From Phycisphaerales bacterium (GTDB lineage: Bacteria > Planctomycetota > Phycisphaerae > Phycisphaerales > SM1A02), in assembly GCA_029245245.1 (NCBI GenBank), contig JAQWPT010000034.1, positions 174,756 to 238,755 of the forward strand: a DNA stretch of 64,000 bases. The letters run 5' to 3'. Below, piece by piece: positions 8,354-16,959 of this stretch; position 1 is the first letter of the stretch; every line of letters begins with the position of its first letter. The notes beneath the pieces are model-generated. The model was not told the origin of the DNA and ran no database searches. It saw only the letters and a list, made by a program, of their open reading frames with translations. The translations under genes were made by a program, and so were the position numbers.

Positions 8354-9451
8354 ATGAACCGCATGCACCGACAACACACCCCTCGTCATTCTGCCTTCAC
8401 CCTTGTGGAACTGCTGGTGGTCATCAGCATCATCGCCGTTCTGGCGGGCATCCTCCTGACCGCCCTCAGCAGCGCCACCAAGTCCGCCACGCGGAGCCAG
8501 ACCGGCGCGACTCTCACATCCTTCGCCGCCGCCATCGACGCCTTCGCACAGGAACACGGCCGATACCCGGGTGTCGTCCCGACCCACGTACTGGGAGACG
8601 GCGAGGAACTCACCGCCACCCAGAACGCCCTGCTTCACCTGATGGGCGGCTACCGGACGCGAACGTCGGATGAATCAGCCAACAACCCCAACTTCCTGGA
8701 GTACGAGCGATTCAAGAACGCCGCCCGTGATCCTGTTGAAATCTCCCTCCAGGATCCCAACAACACGTCCCGTACCTGGCAGGTCATCGTCGATCGCACC
8801 CGCATCAGCGAGGGACCGTACATCGACGGAAAGCCTCACGCTCCCTACTTCGCCCCCAAGGCCTCCGAACTGATCAACCGCTGGCTGGTGTCTTCCGACC
8901 CCTCCGACAGCGTGGCCAGGCAGCAGGGATTCAACCAGTTGCCCGATCTCTACGACGCCTGGGGCACCCCGGTGATCTATCTGAAGCGCGATCGCAAGGG
9001 CGGTCCCCTCATCGAGGGCCCCTCCTGTCCCGACAGCAGCACCTACGAGCGAGGACAGTTCTCACCAAAGGGACTCGGCCTCTACGTCGAAGCCACCGCC
9101 ATCGGCACCGACCGGATCCGGCAGAAGCAATACACCTTCGCCGACAGCAACTCGATCACCGGCAGCAGGCTCGCCGGTGCAAACGGCGATGGAGACCCCG
9201 AGGAACAGCGGCAGTGGCTGACAAGCCTCGTGGCCCACCCCGCGTTCTACGACTCCGACGGCCAATGTGAGAAGTTGTTCGGCACCGCCGTGGGCAACTA
9301 CGTGCTGGTCTCCGCCGGAGCGGACGGCGTCTACCTCTCCCACCAGGACGGTCCCGTCAACGAAGACGGCGGCTACGTCCAGGAGTGGGACGAGGCCCAC
9401 CCCGATCAACTCGAAGATTTCGATGATGTCGTCCGCACTGGCGGTGGTTGA
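8354..9451 (+). CDS. Type II secretion-type pseudopilin (prepilin-like)
   Basis: A class III signal/prepilin sequence at the very N-terminus: a short basic leader, then AFTLVELLVVISIIAVLAG, where the prepilin peptidase would cut before the Phe and the conserved Glu5 (TLVEL) is present. The ATG at 8354 was chosen because it leaves a leader of about 16 residues; upstream ATGs would make it too long. The soluble part (about 320 residues) is larger than in GspG and contains several GxDG-like turns (YDAWGTPVIYLKRD). Planctomycetes encode many such xcpT/DUF1559-like proteins, but this one lacks the typical DUF1559 ending. It probably assembles into a T2SS pseudopilus or is surface-anchored. No other secretion gene is adjacent. 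Confidence 0.85.
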   Translation: MNRMHRQHTPRHSAFTLVELLVVISIIAVLAGILLTALSSATKSATRSQTGATLTSFAAAIDAFAQEHGRYPGVVPTHVLGDGEELTATQNALLHLMGGYRTRTSDESANNPNFLEYERFKNAARDPVEISLQDPNNTSRTWQVIVDRTRISEGPYIDGKPHAPYFAPKASELINRWLVSSDPSDSVARQQGFNQLPDLYDAWGTPVIYLKRDRKGGPLIEGPSCPDSSTYERGQFSPKGLGLYVEATAIGTDRIRQKQYTFADSNSITGSRLAGANGDGDPEEQRQWLTSLVAHPAFYDSDGQCEKLFGTAVGNYVLVSAGADGVYLSHQDGPVNEDGGYVQEWDEAHPDQLEDFDDVVRTGGG

Positions 9452-9486
9452 TCCGCGACCCGCATGACGATCAGAGCAAACGAAAA

Positions 9487-9508
9487 CAGGGCCCCTTGCG
9501 GGGCCCTG
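9487..9508 (-). terminator. Rho-independent terminator of the sat-cysC operon
   Basis: Stem cagggcccc/ggggccctg (9 perfect pairs) with loop ttgc. Read on the minus strand it is followed by TTTTCG, as expected after cysC. On the plus strand the T-tract is poor, so it may only slow transcription from the pseudopilin gene. Confidence 0.8.
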
Positions 9509-9532
9509 TCTCATGAATCGTCATCGGGAAAC

Positions 9533-10150
9533 TCAGCCCTTGAGCAGGCCTCGCTCCTGAAGGCAGTCCAGCACGGCCTTGACCGACTCTTCGAGTGAGA
9601 GCTGGTCAGTGCGGATGTGCAGTTCCGCTTTTTCGGGAGCCTCGTAGGGATCATCGATGCCGGTGAATCCCTTGATCTCGCCGGCACGGGCCTTCTTGTA
9701 GAGGCCCTTGGGATCGCGCTCCTCAGCGACGTCGAGGGGGCAATCCACGAAGCACTCGATGAAATCGATCTCGCCATCGACGTGCAGTTGGCGGGCAAGG
9801 TCCCGGTCTTCGCGATAGGGACTGATGAAACTCGAAAGCGTGATCACACAGCCGTCTGCGAACAACTTGCAGACTTCGCCGATGCGTCGGATGTTCTCAG
9901 CACGATCCTCAGCCGAGAAGCCGAGGTTCTTGTTGAGTCCCATGCGGACGTTGTCGCCATCGAGTCGATAGGCGACGTGCCCCCGCTGGAAGAGGACCTG
10001 CTCCAGCGCGACGGCGATCGTACTCTTGCCGCTGCCGGACAGTCCGGTGAACCAGACCGTGGCACCCTTCTGCTTGAGGACGTCCTGTCGTTCCTGGCGG
10101 GTGACGGTACCGTCGTGCCAGGTAATGTTCGTTGCAACCTGTTCAGCCAT
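9533..10150 (-). CDS. cysC: Adenylylsulfate kinase
   Basis: Phosphorylates adenosine 5'-phosphosulfate with ATP to give PAPS. 205 residues from the ATG at 10150, which was preferred over longer in-frame starts because GGAAGCGAG precedes it and it matches the family N-terminus. Walker [10 protein letters not shown] at residues 36-44, then [13 protein letters not shown] and [16 protein letters not shown], which are APS-kinase signatures. It follows sat by 35 bases in the same direction. With a sulfotransferase and glycosyltransferase just upstream on the same strand, and no PAPS reductase in view, the PAPS is probably used for sulfation rather than cysteine synthesis, though that is an inference. 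Confidence 0.95.
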   Translation of the reverse strand: MAEQVATNITWHDGTVTRQERQDVLKQKGATVWFTGLSGSGKSTIAVALEQVLFQRGHVAYRLDGDNVRMGLNKNLGFSAEDRAENIRRIGEVCKLFADGCVITLSSFISPYREDRDLARQLHVDGEIDFIECFVDCPLDVAEERDPKGLYKKARAGEIKGFTGIDDPYEAPEKAELHIRTDQLSLEESVKAVLDCLQERGLLKG

Positions 10151-10185
10151 TGTTCTGGTCTCGCTTCCGTTCTGGTGTAGATGGA

Positions 10186-11379
10186 TCAGGCGGTGGGAGC
10201 GGCGGCTTCGTTCGTCGCCCACTCGATCAGGACATCGGCGACCTCGGGTCGGGAGAACTCGACCGGGGGACGTTCGCCCTGGGCCAGCAGTTCACGAACC
10301 TTCGTGCCGCTGAGGAAGACCTGATCTTTCTCGTACTTCGGGAATGTCTTGCTCGACACCATGCCCTGCGCCTTGTGGCTCCAGGCGGCATGCTCGAACT
10401 TCAGGGGAATGACGTCGATGTCGCCCTCGTCGAACTCGTTGAAGATGTTCTGGGCGTCGTAGGTTCCGTAGTAGTCACCGACACCGGCATGGTCGCGGCC
10501 GACGATGAAGTGCGTGACACCGTAGTTCTGCCGCACCAGTGCGTGCAGAACGGCTTCACGGGGACCGGCGTACCGCATGGCGGCCGGCATGACCGTGAGC
10601 AGGGTGCGTTCGTCGACGAAGTAGTGCTCGATGATGGTCTCGTAGCAGTTCATCCGGACATCCGCGGGGATGTCGCCGGGCTTCGTCTCGCCTACGAGGG
10701 GGTGAATCAACAGCCCGTCGCAGATCTCCTGGGAACACTTGCAGAGGTACTCGTGAGCACGGTGAATCGGGTTCCGGGTCTGGAACGCCGCCACGGTGCT
10801 CCAACCGCGTTCGGAGAATGTGGCTCGTGTCTGGGCGGGTGCCAGGCGATGCTCGGTAAACTGTTCACCGGGTTCGTTCTCGGGCGTGACGGTCAGTACG
10901 TGGATCGGTCCACCTACGCACCAGTCGCCCTCATCCATGACGGCCTTGACGCCGGGGTGGGCTTCGTCCTCGGTCCGGAAGACGCTGGGAATCTCGAGTG
11001 CCTTGTCGTGGGCATAGATCGACTTGACGTCGATGACGGCCATGAGCGTTCCATCACGGTGGTACAGGGCAGCCTGCCCGCCCTCGGAGAGCGTGGCCTT
11101 GACATCATCATCAACGGAGAGGGTGATGGGAATCGGCCAGGGCGTTCCGCCCGCGGTCTTCATCGTCTTGCAGATGGACGTGAAGTCCTCTGGACCGACG
11201 AACCCTTCCAAGGGGCTGAAGGCACCGATGGCGATCATCTCCAGGTCACAGGCCTGCTTGTCGGTCATGGTGATTGAAGGCATCGATCCAGCGGCATCGG
11301 CCAAGGCCTTGGCCTGGTCACCGTGGACCATTCGATCGACGAGGGTGCCACCGTTGGGTCTGATCAGTTCGTTGGACAT
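10186..11379 (-). CDS. sat: Sulfate adenylyltransferase (ATP sulfurylase)
   Basis: Makes adenosine 5'-phosphosulfate from ATP and sulfate. 397 residues, the monofunctional Sat/PAPSS-type length rather than the CysDN heterodimer. Catalytic motifs [11 protein letters not shown] (about residue 200) and [12 protein letters not shown] (about residue 300) are intact, as is the early [15 protein letters not shown] at 11379 with AGGAG 8-12 bases upstream. It is first in a two-gene unit with cysC and sits behind a 254-base leader containing a hairpin at 11400-11419. Confidence 0.95.
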   Translation of the reverse strand: MSNELIRPNGGTLVDRMVHGDQAKALADAAGSMPSITMTDKQACDLEMIAIGAFSPLEGFVGPEDFTSICKTMKTAGGTPWPIPITLSVDDDVKATLSEGGQAALYHRDGTLMAVIDVKSIYAHDKALEIPSVFRTEDEAHPGVKAVMDEGDWCVGGPIHVLTVTPENEPGEQFTEHRLAPAQTRATFSERGWSTVAAFQTRNPIHRAHEYLCKCSQEICDGLLIHPLVGETKPGDIPADVRMNCYETIIEHYFVDERTLLTVMPAAMRYAGPREAVLHALVRQNYGVTHFIVGRDHAGVGDYYGTYDAQNIFNEFDEGDIDVIPLKFEHAAWSHKAQGMVSSKTFPKYEKDQVFLSGTKVRELLAQGERPPVEFSRPEVADVLIEWATNEAAAPTA

Positions 11380-11399
11380 GAACATCGCTCCTGCGGAAT

Positions 11400-11419
11400 C
11401 CTCCGAACAAACTCGGAGG
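11400..11419 (-). promoter_or_regulatory. Hairpin immediately upstream of the sat ribosome site
   Basis: On the minus strand, cctccga-gtttgt-tcggagg forms seven pairs with a six-base loop and ends about a dozen bases before the AGGAG of sat. The leader between 11380 and 11633 holds a second short hairpin (tcccc/gggga at about 11496-11511). This could control sat translation or mRNA stability. I see no known riboswitch consensus. Confidence 0.4.
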
Positions 11420-11633
11420 CATGAAAAAGGTCATGGAGATCAAGCACGGAAGGTCGAGGTGGAGCCCGAAAGGTGCCCCGGAAGACCTCGGAAATCCCCT
11501 TCAATGGGGAAAGAACCGTGAAAAGAGGCGATGGTAGCGATCTCGCACTCACGAATCAACGCTTCCTCGCTGTCTTTGTCGAAATCGTGCGTCCCCCCGC
11601 TGTTTGCAGGCACTGAGGGGGGGGCATCGACGA

Positions 11634-12788
11634 TTACATGACTCGCTCGTAGATGCCCACGAGATCCTCGACGAGGTGGGACCAGTTCCAGCGACACGCC
11701 ATGTCCTTCCGAGCCGCCTCACCCATCCGGAGTGTTCCTTCCGGATCGGCAAGCAGTGCATCCAGGGCCCTGATGAGATCTTCGGCGTCCCCGGTACGCA
11801 CCAACCGCCCCGTGACCCCGTCCTGGACGAGTTCACGATTGGAATCGAGATCGGATGCCACCGTGGCAATGCCGGCCACGAGGCTTTCGGCGATGACCAG
11901 TTGGGGATTGATCGACAAGTGGCGCATTGGCTGAAGCACGCAGATCGATTCCAGCAGCAGGCCCGGAAGCGTGGTGCCTTCGGGGTACGGGAACCGGTGG
12001 ACATGGACGTTCTGAAACTCCGATTCAAGTTCATCGATGCCCGGTACCTGGTCCCAATGCGGACGAATCGCGAAGTCGAAATCGATGTCGGGATACTTCG
12101 GGGCCAATACGCGATAGGCGGTCACGGTGAGATCCGCACCGTTTTCTACCGAAGGATCCCGCCAGAAGAGCACCCGCTTGCGAGGTCCGACGGGCTGACC
12201 ACCGTGTTCCGCAAGCGGGTCACGAATGATTCCGTGCCGGAACCGGTCGACGTGGATGCCCTCGCGGCCGAAATGCTCCACGACGCAATCGGTTCCCGCC
12301 ACGACGGCGTCGAGCCGCTTCCAGAGGCGCCGCGTCACCAATGAAAATCGTTCCGGGAAGTACGCGGCGAACACGGTGCAGACCGCGGGACAGGACAGGC
12401 CGAGCATGCGCAGTCCTCCACCGAGGTGCGCGGTGCGGTTGTATCCGTGCAGGTGCAGAACATCGAACTGCTGCTCCCGGCAGATCCGCTTGATCTGGGC
12501 GACCTGGCGACGGAGGTCGCCGAGCCGAGTGCCACGCCCCTGGTCCGCGTCGCGGGTAAGAATGCCGCCGCGTTTCCGAGAATCGGTGACGTGGTGCACC
12601 GGGATGCCTGGATCGAGGCAATTCGGGAGGCTTCGACCCTCCCCGTACTCATTGGTGATCAGGTGCACATCGTGTCCGGCATGCTTCAGGTGGGCCATGC
12701 CCTCGAGGGGGACCTGGATGTGCCCGGACACGTTGTTCTCGAATCCCATCTCACCCGCGACCACCGAGATGAAGTTGCCGATCTTCAT
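11634..12788 (-). CDS. Glycosyltransferase family 4 (GT-B) protein
   Basis: 384 residues. N-terminal half: MKIGNFISVV, GHIQVPLEGMAHLKHAGHDVHLIT and LHLHGYNRTAH, the acceptor domain. C-terminal half: WRDPSVENGADL, then SINPQLVIAESLVAGIATVASDLDSNRELVQDG, the E-x7-E-type donor-binding stretch of GT4 enzymes. It would transfer a sugar from a nucleotide donor in the cytoplasm. Start ATG 12788 overlaps the sulfotransferase stop as ATGA, so the two are translated together and probably act on the same glycan. Donor and acceptor are unknown. Confidence 0.85.
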   Translation of the reverse strand: MKIGNFISVVAGEMGFENNVSGHIQVPLEGMAHLKHAGHDVHLITNEYGEGRSLPNCLDPGIPVHHVTDSRKRGGILTRDADQGRGTRLGDLRRQVAQIKRICREQQFDVLHLHGYNRTAHLGGGLRMLGLSCPAVCTVFAAYFPERFSLVTRRLWKRLDAVVAGTDCVVEHFGREGIHVDRFRHGIIRDPLAEHGGQPVGPRKRVLFWRDPSVENGADLTVTAYRVLAPKYPDIDFDFAIRPHWDQVPGIDELESEFQNVHVHRFPYPEGTTLPGLLLESICVLQPMRHLSINPQLVIAESLVAGIATVASDLDSNRELVQDGVTGRLVRTGDAEDLIRALDALLADPEGTLRMGEAARKDMACRWNWSHLVEDLVGIYERVM

Positions 12789-13606
12789 TGGTTCCAATGA
12801 TCCAGGTTCCGGCCGGTCAACTCGGCCAGCCGCTTGTTGTGGGGACGGAACTCGTCGAGCAATCGCTGCCGGAGCGCAGGCTTCATCGTCGCATATCCTC
12901 GTTTGCCGGACTGTTTCTTGACCCGACGCACCGTGTTCCCGATGGCACTGCGACTGAGTCGATCAAGGACCGGCCGCAGGCCCAGTGCGGTGAACGTACG
13001 CCGAACCCGCGGAAACATCGCCGAGTTCTTGATCTGGCCGAACTGCCTGGTCTCGATGTCGGCATCCACGCCGAGAAACCCACAGATATCCTGGAAGTAG
13101 GATCGATCATCGCGGGCCAGGTCCTCCTGGAAGAAGACCTTCACCTGCTCACGGGGCCAGTACTCAAGCAGCGCATCCAGCTGCTCGGCGTATCGGCTCC
13201 GTGCCAGCAAATCGGAATCGGCCTCCATCGCCTGCTCGAGCGAGGACCAGCCCTGCTCCTGCTTGCGCACCTGGTAGTTGCTCATCAGGCGATCAACCGG
13301 GTGCCGCACCACCATGAGGATCCGGATGTCGGGAAAGTGCCGGGCCACGAGCGGGATCACGTCGAGGAGGCAGTAGCCGGTTGCGATCTCTCCCACCGCC
13401 ACCTTCCCGGAATCGACGGACGAAAACTTCTCGAGGTACCAGTCGATGCCCTTGTCGTAATTCCGATCGAAGAAGTAGGACTGCTTCTCGGCAGGAAGGA
13501 AGACCTCGGGATGGTCACGAAGCGCGGCATCGATCCAGGTGGTTCCACAGCGCTGGCACCCGACCATCAGGAACGTGAGGTGGCCTTCGTTGGATCCGTT
13601 GGTCAT
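12785..13606 (-). CDS. Sulfotransferase (PAPS-dependent)
   Basis: 273 residues. The 5'-phosphosulfate-binding loop is VGCQRCGTTWIDAAL near residue 14, and the 3'-phosphate-binding region is ILMVVRHPVDRLMSNYQ near residue 100. EKQSYFFDRNYDKGIDWYLEKF is typical of bacterial heparan-sulfate/NodH-like sulfotransferases. ATG 13606 (MTNGSNEG) was chosen over the longer in-frame start because the binding loop normally lies within 20 residues of the start. No signal peptide, so cytoplasmic. Coupled by ATGA to the glycosyltransferase, and close to the genes that make its donor PAPS. Confidence 0.88.
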   Translation of the reverse strand: MTNGSNEGHLTFLMVGCQRCGTTWIDAALRDHPEVFLPAEKQSYFFDRNYDKGIDWYLEKFSSVDSGKVAVGEIATGYCLLDVIPLVARHFPDIRILMVVRHPVDRLMSNYQVRKQEQGWSSLEQAMEADSDLLARSRYAEQLDALLEYWPREQVKVFFQEDLARDDRSYFQDICGFLGVDADIETRQFGQIKNSAMFPRVRRTFTALGLRPVLDRLSRSAIGNTVRRVKKQSGKRGYATMKPALRQRLLDEFRPHNKRLAELTGRNLDHWNQ

Positions 13607-13691
13607 CGAGCGTCCAGGCAATCAAGGTGGAGGGGAACTGCGTTGGTTGATGATAGATGGCGTGTGAACGGCTCGTCCACTCCCATCGGGC

Positions 13692-15071
13692 TCAGGGCTC
13701 GCACGGCCCCCACCATGAGATGATCTGCAGCAGATCGTCCACCCCCACCATTCCATCGAGATTGATGTCGCCAGGGTGATCGGGTGTTGGCCCCCAGCCG
13801 GAGATGACGCCCAGCAGGTCATCGACGCCGATCTTTCCGTCGCAACTGATGTCGCCATCACACGTGGTCTCCACGAATGCCGTGGTGTTCCGATGAACCG
13901 TCAGGGTGCCCCAGTCGGAACCGGGCTGGGAATCGGCCGTGACCACGTCGGGAGCTCCATCGAAGTCGAAATCGGCAACGGCCAGAAACTTCGGCCCAAG
14001 CCCGGTCTGCATCGTCTCCTCGGACATGAAAGTGCCGTCGCCCTTGTTCACGAAGATCTTGACCTGATTCAGGTCCTTGATCACGATTCCAATGTCCGGC
14101 AGTCCGTCCTGATCGGCATCCAGTGGCTCGGCGAGTTCGGCGCTCAACGGGATCACGTGTTTCGACAGGGTCAGGGCACCGGTTCCGTCGTTGTACAGCA
14201 AGGTCATCAGAGGATTCGTGCGATGACAGATGACAAGGTCCTGGTGGCCGTCGACATTGAAGTCCGCGGCACGGATCGAACAGGCTCCGTGCTCGATGAA
14301 ATAGAAGGTGTCGTAGTACAGGCCGCCCCACTGGTCTTCTTCGTTCAGGCCGGCATTGGCGAAGTAGAAGATCAAGTTGCCCTCGATCCGGCTGCTGACC
14401 ACCACGACCTCCGGAAAGGAATCGCCATCGAGATCCTCACCGATGATCGAATAGCAGCGAGCATCGAAACCAAGACTGATGAAGAACCCTTCGTCGAAGG
14501 TGCCGTCACCCTGATTGAGAAAGTAGTAGAGCCCTCCCACATTACCGGGCAGGCCGTGGTCGGCCACCAACAAGTCCATGTCCCCGTCCTGGTCGATGTC
14601 GGCCGAATCGACCCAATGGGGATCTTCGCCAGCTGCGTAGAGCACGGTAGGACCGAACCCGAGCCACTGCGTCGAATCTCCGGCACCGAGATTCAGGGAC
14701 ACCACCAGGCCTCCGAAGGAACTCGACGCCAGATCAGGCCAACCGTCACCGTTGAAGTCATCGGACATGATGATCCGGTTCCACTGGGCTCCGGTTGCGT
14801 GCAACGATGGCCCCTCGACGAACCCACCGACCCCGTCGTTGAGCTGGATCAGGATGTCGTCGTCGAACCGATCGCTGGCCGCGATGTCGGGAGTTCCATC
14901 GTTGTTGAAATCAGCGGTCACCACGCACCGGATGAAGGCATCGAACTGACCTTCGGTATCAACCACCAGGCTGTTCGTGATGGTGTAGTCGACATCACCA
15001 CAGAGTTCCCACCCCTGGACAGCGGCAGCAGGCACGCCAGCCAGGACGATGGCGAACAGCACTGGTTGCAT
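13692..15071 (-). CDS. Secreted FG-GAP/VCBS repeat protein with dockerin-like C-terminus
   Basis: 459 residues. Signal peptide MQPVLFAIVLAGVPAAAVQG, then about seven FG-GAP/VCBS calcium-binding blades with DxNxDG-type loops (DFNNDGTPDIAASD, DFNGDGWPDLASSS, DIDQDGDMDLLVAD, DLDGDSFPEVVVVS, DFNVDGHQDLVICH, DADQDGLPDIGIV, DFDFDGAPDVVTAD): a likely beta-propeller. The last 60 residues hold two dockerin-like EF-hand repeats (GDISCDGKIGVDDLLGVISGWGP and GDINLDGMVGVDDLLQIISWWGPC). Start ATG 15071 chosen for the signal peptide. Its upstream neighbour is a full-length paralogue ending 7 bases away, so the pair arose by tandem duplication. Surface or extracellular, function unknown. Confidence 0.85.
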   Translation of the reverse strand: MQPVLFAIVLAGVPAAAVQGWELCGDVDYTITNSLVVDTEGQFDAFIRCVVTADFNNDGTPDIAASDRFDDDILIQLNDGVGGFVEGPSLHATGAQWNRIIMSDDFNGDGWPDLASSSFGGLVVSLNLGAGDSTQWLGFGPTVLYAAGEDPHWVDSADIDQDGDMDLLVADHGLPGNVGGLYYFLNQGDGTFDEGFFISLGFDARCYSIIGEDLDGDSFPEVVVVSSRIEGNLIFYFANAGLNEEDQWGGLYYDTFYFIEHGACSIRAADFNVDGHQDLVICHRTNPLMTLLYNDGTGALTLSKHVIPLSAELAEPLDADQDGLPDIGIVIKDLNQVKIFVNKGDGTFMSEETMQTGLGPKFLAVADFDFDGAPDVVTADSQPGSDWGTLTVHRNTTAFVETTCDGDISCDGKIGVDDLLGVISGWGPTPDHPGDINLDGMVGVDDLLQIISWWGPCEP

Positions 15072-15078
15072 CGGGCGA

Positions 15079-16494
15079 TCACGCACCGCAATCGCCCCAC
15101 ATATCGAGAACCAGCAGCAGGTCCAGCACGTCGACGATCTCGTCCTCATTGAGATCAGATGCCCTGCAGTCTCCCCCCTGGCAGGGGCCCCAGTGTCCGA
15201 TGATCTCGAGCATGTCCAGGACGTCGACCCGCATGTCGCAGGTGATGTCGCCCACGCAGGTTCCCACGAAGCCGGTCGAGATGTTCTCGTGCACGGTGAT
15301 GGAACCGAAGTCGTAACCGGGATAGGAGTTCGCCGTCATTCCGTCGAGGTCACCATCATCATCGAGATCGGCGAATGCCACGAACTTGGGGTCTTTCCCG
15401 GTCTCCTCGGCGGCCACTGTCGTGAAGAGTCCGTCGCCGTCATTCAACATGATCTGAAGCTCGTCGATATTCCGGATGACCACCGCCAGGTCCATCGCAC
15501 CATCCCCGTTGATATCCACGGGCTCGGCCAACTCGATGTACGGCGGAACGGCGATCTCTTCGACTTCCAACTGGCCTGTTCCATCGTTGACCATGAAACT
15601 CATTGTCCGCCGGGAGCGATGGGCGATGACCAGGTCCGTGTCGCCGTCATTTTCCCTGTCCATCGCCCGGACAGAACATACGCCGAAATCCATGAGGTGA
15701 GCGACGCGGTAGTCGAGGCCGGACCAGACCCCCTTCTCATCGTTGCCTGCATTGTCATAGACGTGGGCCAGGGCCCCGGCGGTCAGCGTACTGCAGACGA
15801 CGACGACCTCGGGGTATCCATCGGAGTCGAGATCGGTCCCGATGATCGAGATGCACCGTGCATTGAGGCCCAGGTTGTACAGAATGCCGTCGGTAAACGT
15901 TCCATCGCCATTGTTGAGGAAGACGTGGAAGCCGGTGTCGAAGCCAACTTCACCGAAGTCGGGAACAAGCAGATCCAGGTCGCCATCGAGGTCGAGATCC
16001 GCTGCATCGATCCAGTGCGGCTCGTAGCCGGAAGGGTAGAGGTTCAACTCGCCGAATCCGAGCCAGTTGCCCGAGGAATCCTCGCCGAGATTCAGAAAGA
16101 CCGCTGCGCCGGCACTGGCGCTGGAAGCCAGGTCGACCCAGCCGTCCCCGTTGAGATCTTCAAGAATGATGATTCGGTTCGCCTCGCATTCGACCGCAAG
16201 AACGCTCCCACCGGGTACCAGTCCACCGGAACCATCATTGAGCAGGATGCCGATCTCCTCGCCATACCGATCGCTGGCGAGGACGTCGGGGGCACCATCA
16301 CCGTCAACGTCAGCCGCAGCAACGCATCGAATGAACGCGCTGAACTGGCCGACGGCGGTAACGTAGTATTCCTCGGCGGCTTCGAAATCGATGTTGTCGC
16401 ACGTATCAGCAAGGACGGACGTGGAGGCGAAGATCGAAGTCGTTGCAAGGCACGTCGCCAGCAATGCATCCCGCATGGGCATGTGTTCAGCCAT
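15079..16494 (-). CDS. Secreted FG-GAP/VCBS repeat protein with dockerin-like C-terminus (paralogue)
   Basis: 471 residues, colinear with the 13692-15071 product: a signal peptide ending STSVLADTC, DVDGDGAPDVLASD, DLNGDGWVDLASSA, DLDLDGDLDLLVPD, DLDSDGYPEVVVVC, DRENDGDTDLVIAH, DINGDGAMDLAVVI and DLDDDGDLDGMTAN blades, then two dockerin-like repeats (CDMRVDVLDMLEIIGHWGPC and DLNEDEIVDVLDLLLVLDMWGDC). Two Cys near the mature N-terminus (DTCDNIDF, FIRCV) are conserved between the paralogues. ATG 16494 gives the signal peptide and overlaps the preceding small gene by 8 bases. Confidence 0.85.
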   Translation of the reverse strand: MAEHMPMRDALLATCLATTSIFASTSVLADTCDNIDFEAAEEYYVTAVGQFSAFIRCVAAADVDGDGAPDVLASDRYGEEIGILLNDGSGGLVPGGSVLAVECEANRIIILEDLNGDGWVDLASSASAGAAVFLNLGEDSSGNWLGFGELNLYPSGYEPHWIDAADLDLDGDLDLLVPDFGEVGFDTGFHVFLNNGDGTFTDGILYNLGLNARCISIIGTDLDSDGYPEVVVVCSTLTAGALAHVYDNAGNDEKGVWSGLDYRVAHLMDFGVCSVRAMDRENDGDTDLVIAHRSRRTMSFMVNDGTGQLEVEEIAVPPYIELAEPVDINGDGAMDLAVVIRNIDELQIMLNDGDGLFTTVAAEETGKDPKFVAFADLDDDGDLDGMTANSYPGYDFGSITVHENISTGFVGTCVGDITCDMRVDVLDMLEIIGHWGPCQGGDCRASDLNEDEIVDVLDLLLVLDMWGDCGA

Positions 16495-16732
16495 CGCAGA
16501 CCTCCCACTCATCGAAGACTGCAGGCATGTCGATGACTTCATCACCGACCAGGCGATCCGTCCCGTCAAGACCGAACTCCACTGGGGTGATGCCCGTGCA
16601 GATCCAGCCACCAGTCACGCAATGGGCACCGGGCTCGAAGTCCAACTCGCCCATGGCGGGCTGCACCAACAGCCATGTCAGCAGCCCGGCTGCCAGAAAC
16701 TTGCCACCAATGACACGTGCCTGGATCCCCAT
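16487..16732 (-). CDS. Small secreted hypothetical protein, 81 residues
   Basis: From ATG 16732 the frame begins with a good signal peptide (basic GIQARVIGGK, hydrophobic FLAAGLLTWLLVQ, cleavage-like PAMGE), leaving a mature peptide of about 55 residues rich in Asp/Glu and with three Cys (HCVTGGWIC, EVC). The longer upstream frame has no signal and is rejected. It overlaps the following FG-GAP gene by 8 bases and is the first gene of the three-gene secreted-protein unit. No domain recognised. Confidence 0.55.
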   Translation of the reverse strand: MGIQARVIGGKFLAAGLLTWLLVQPAMGELDFEPGAHCVTGGWICTGITPVEFGLDGTDRLVGDEVIDMPAVFDEWEVCDG

Positions 16733-16959
16733 AAAACACTCATATTCCCTCACTGAGAACGTACTCCAGGTCCACCCGGGGGGCCAGAAATGGATCCTGA
16801 TTTGAGTGATCTGGGCCCCCTGAAGGGTGGTTCTGGAGGATTTCGGCGCCCAGAAGGGTCCGAAATGCCCGGTAGATGAAACGAAATTCCGGGTCAGGAG
16901 CCCGCCCCTACGATAGATGGGGTTGCACGGGCAAGAAGCCCACGGAGAACCCGGCGAAC

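Noticed and set aside
11380..11633. Possible known sulfur or SAM riboswitch before sat
   Set aside because: I could not match any conserved core of known riboswitch classes, so only a generic hairpin is reported.
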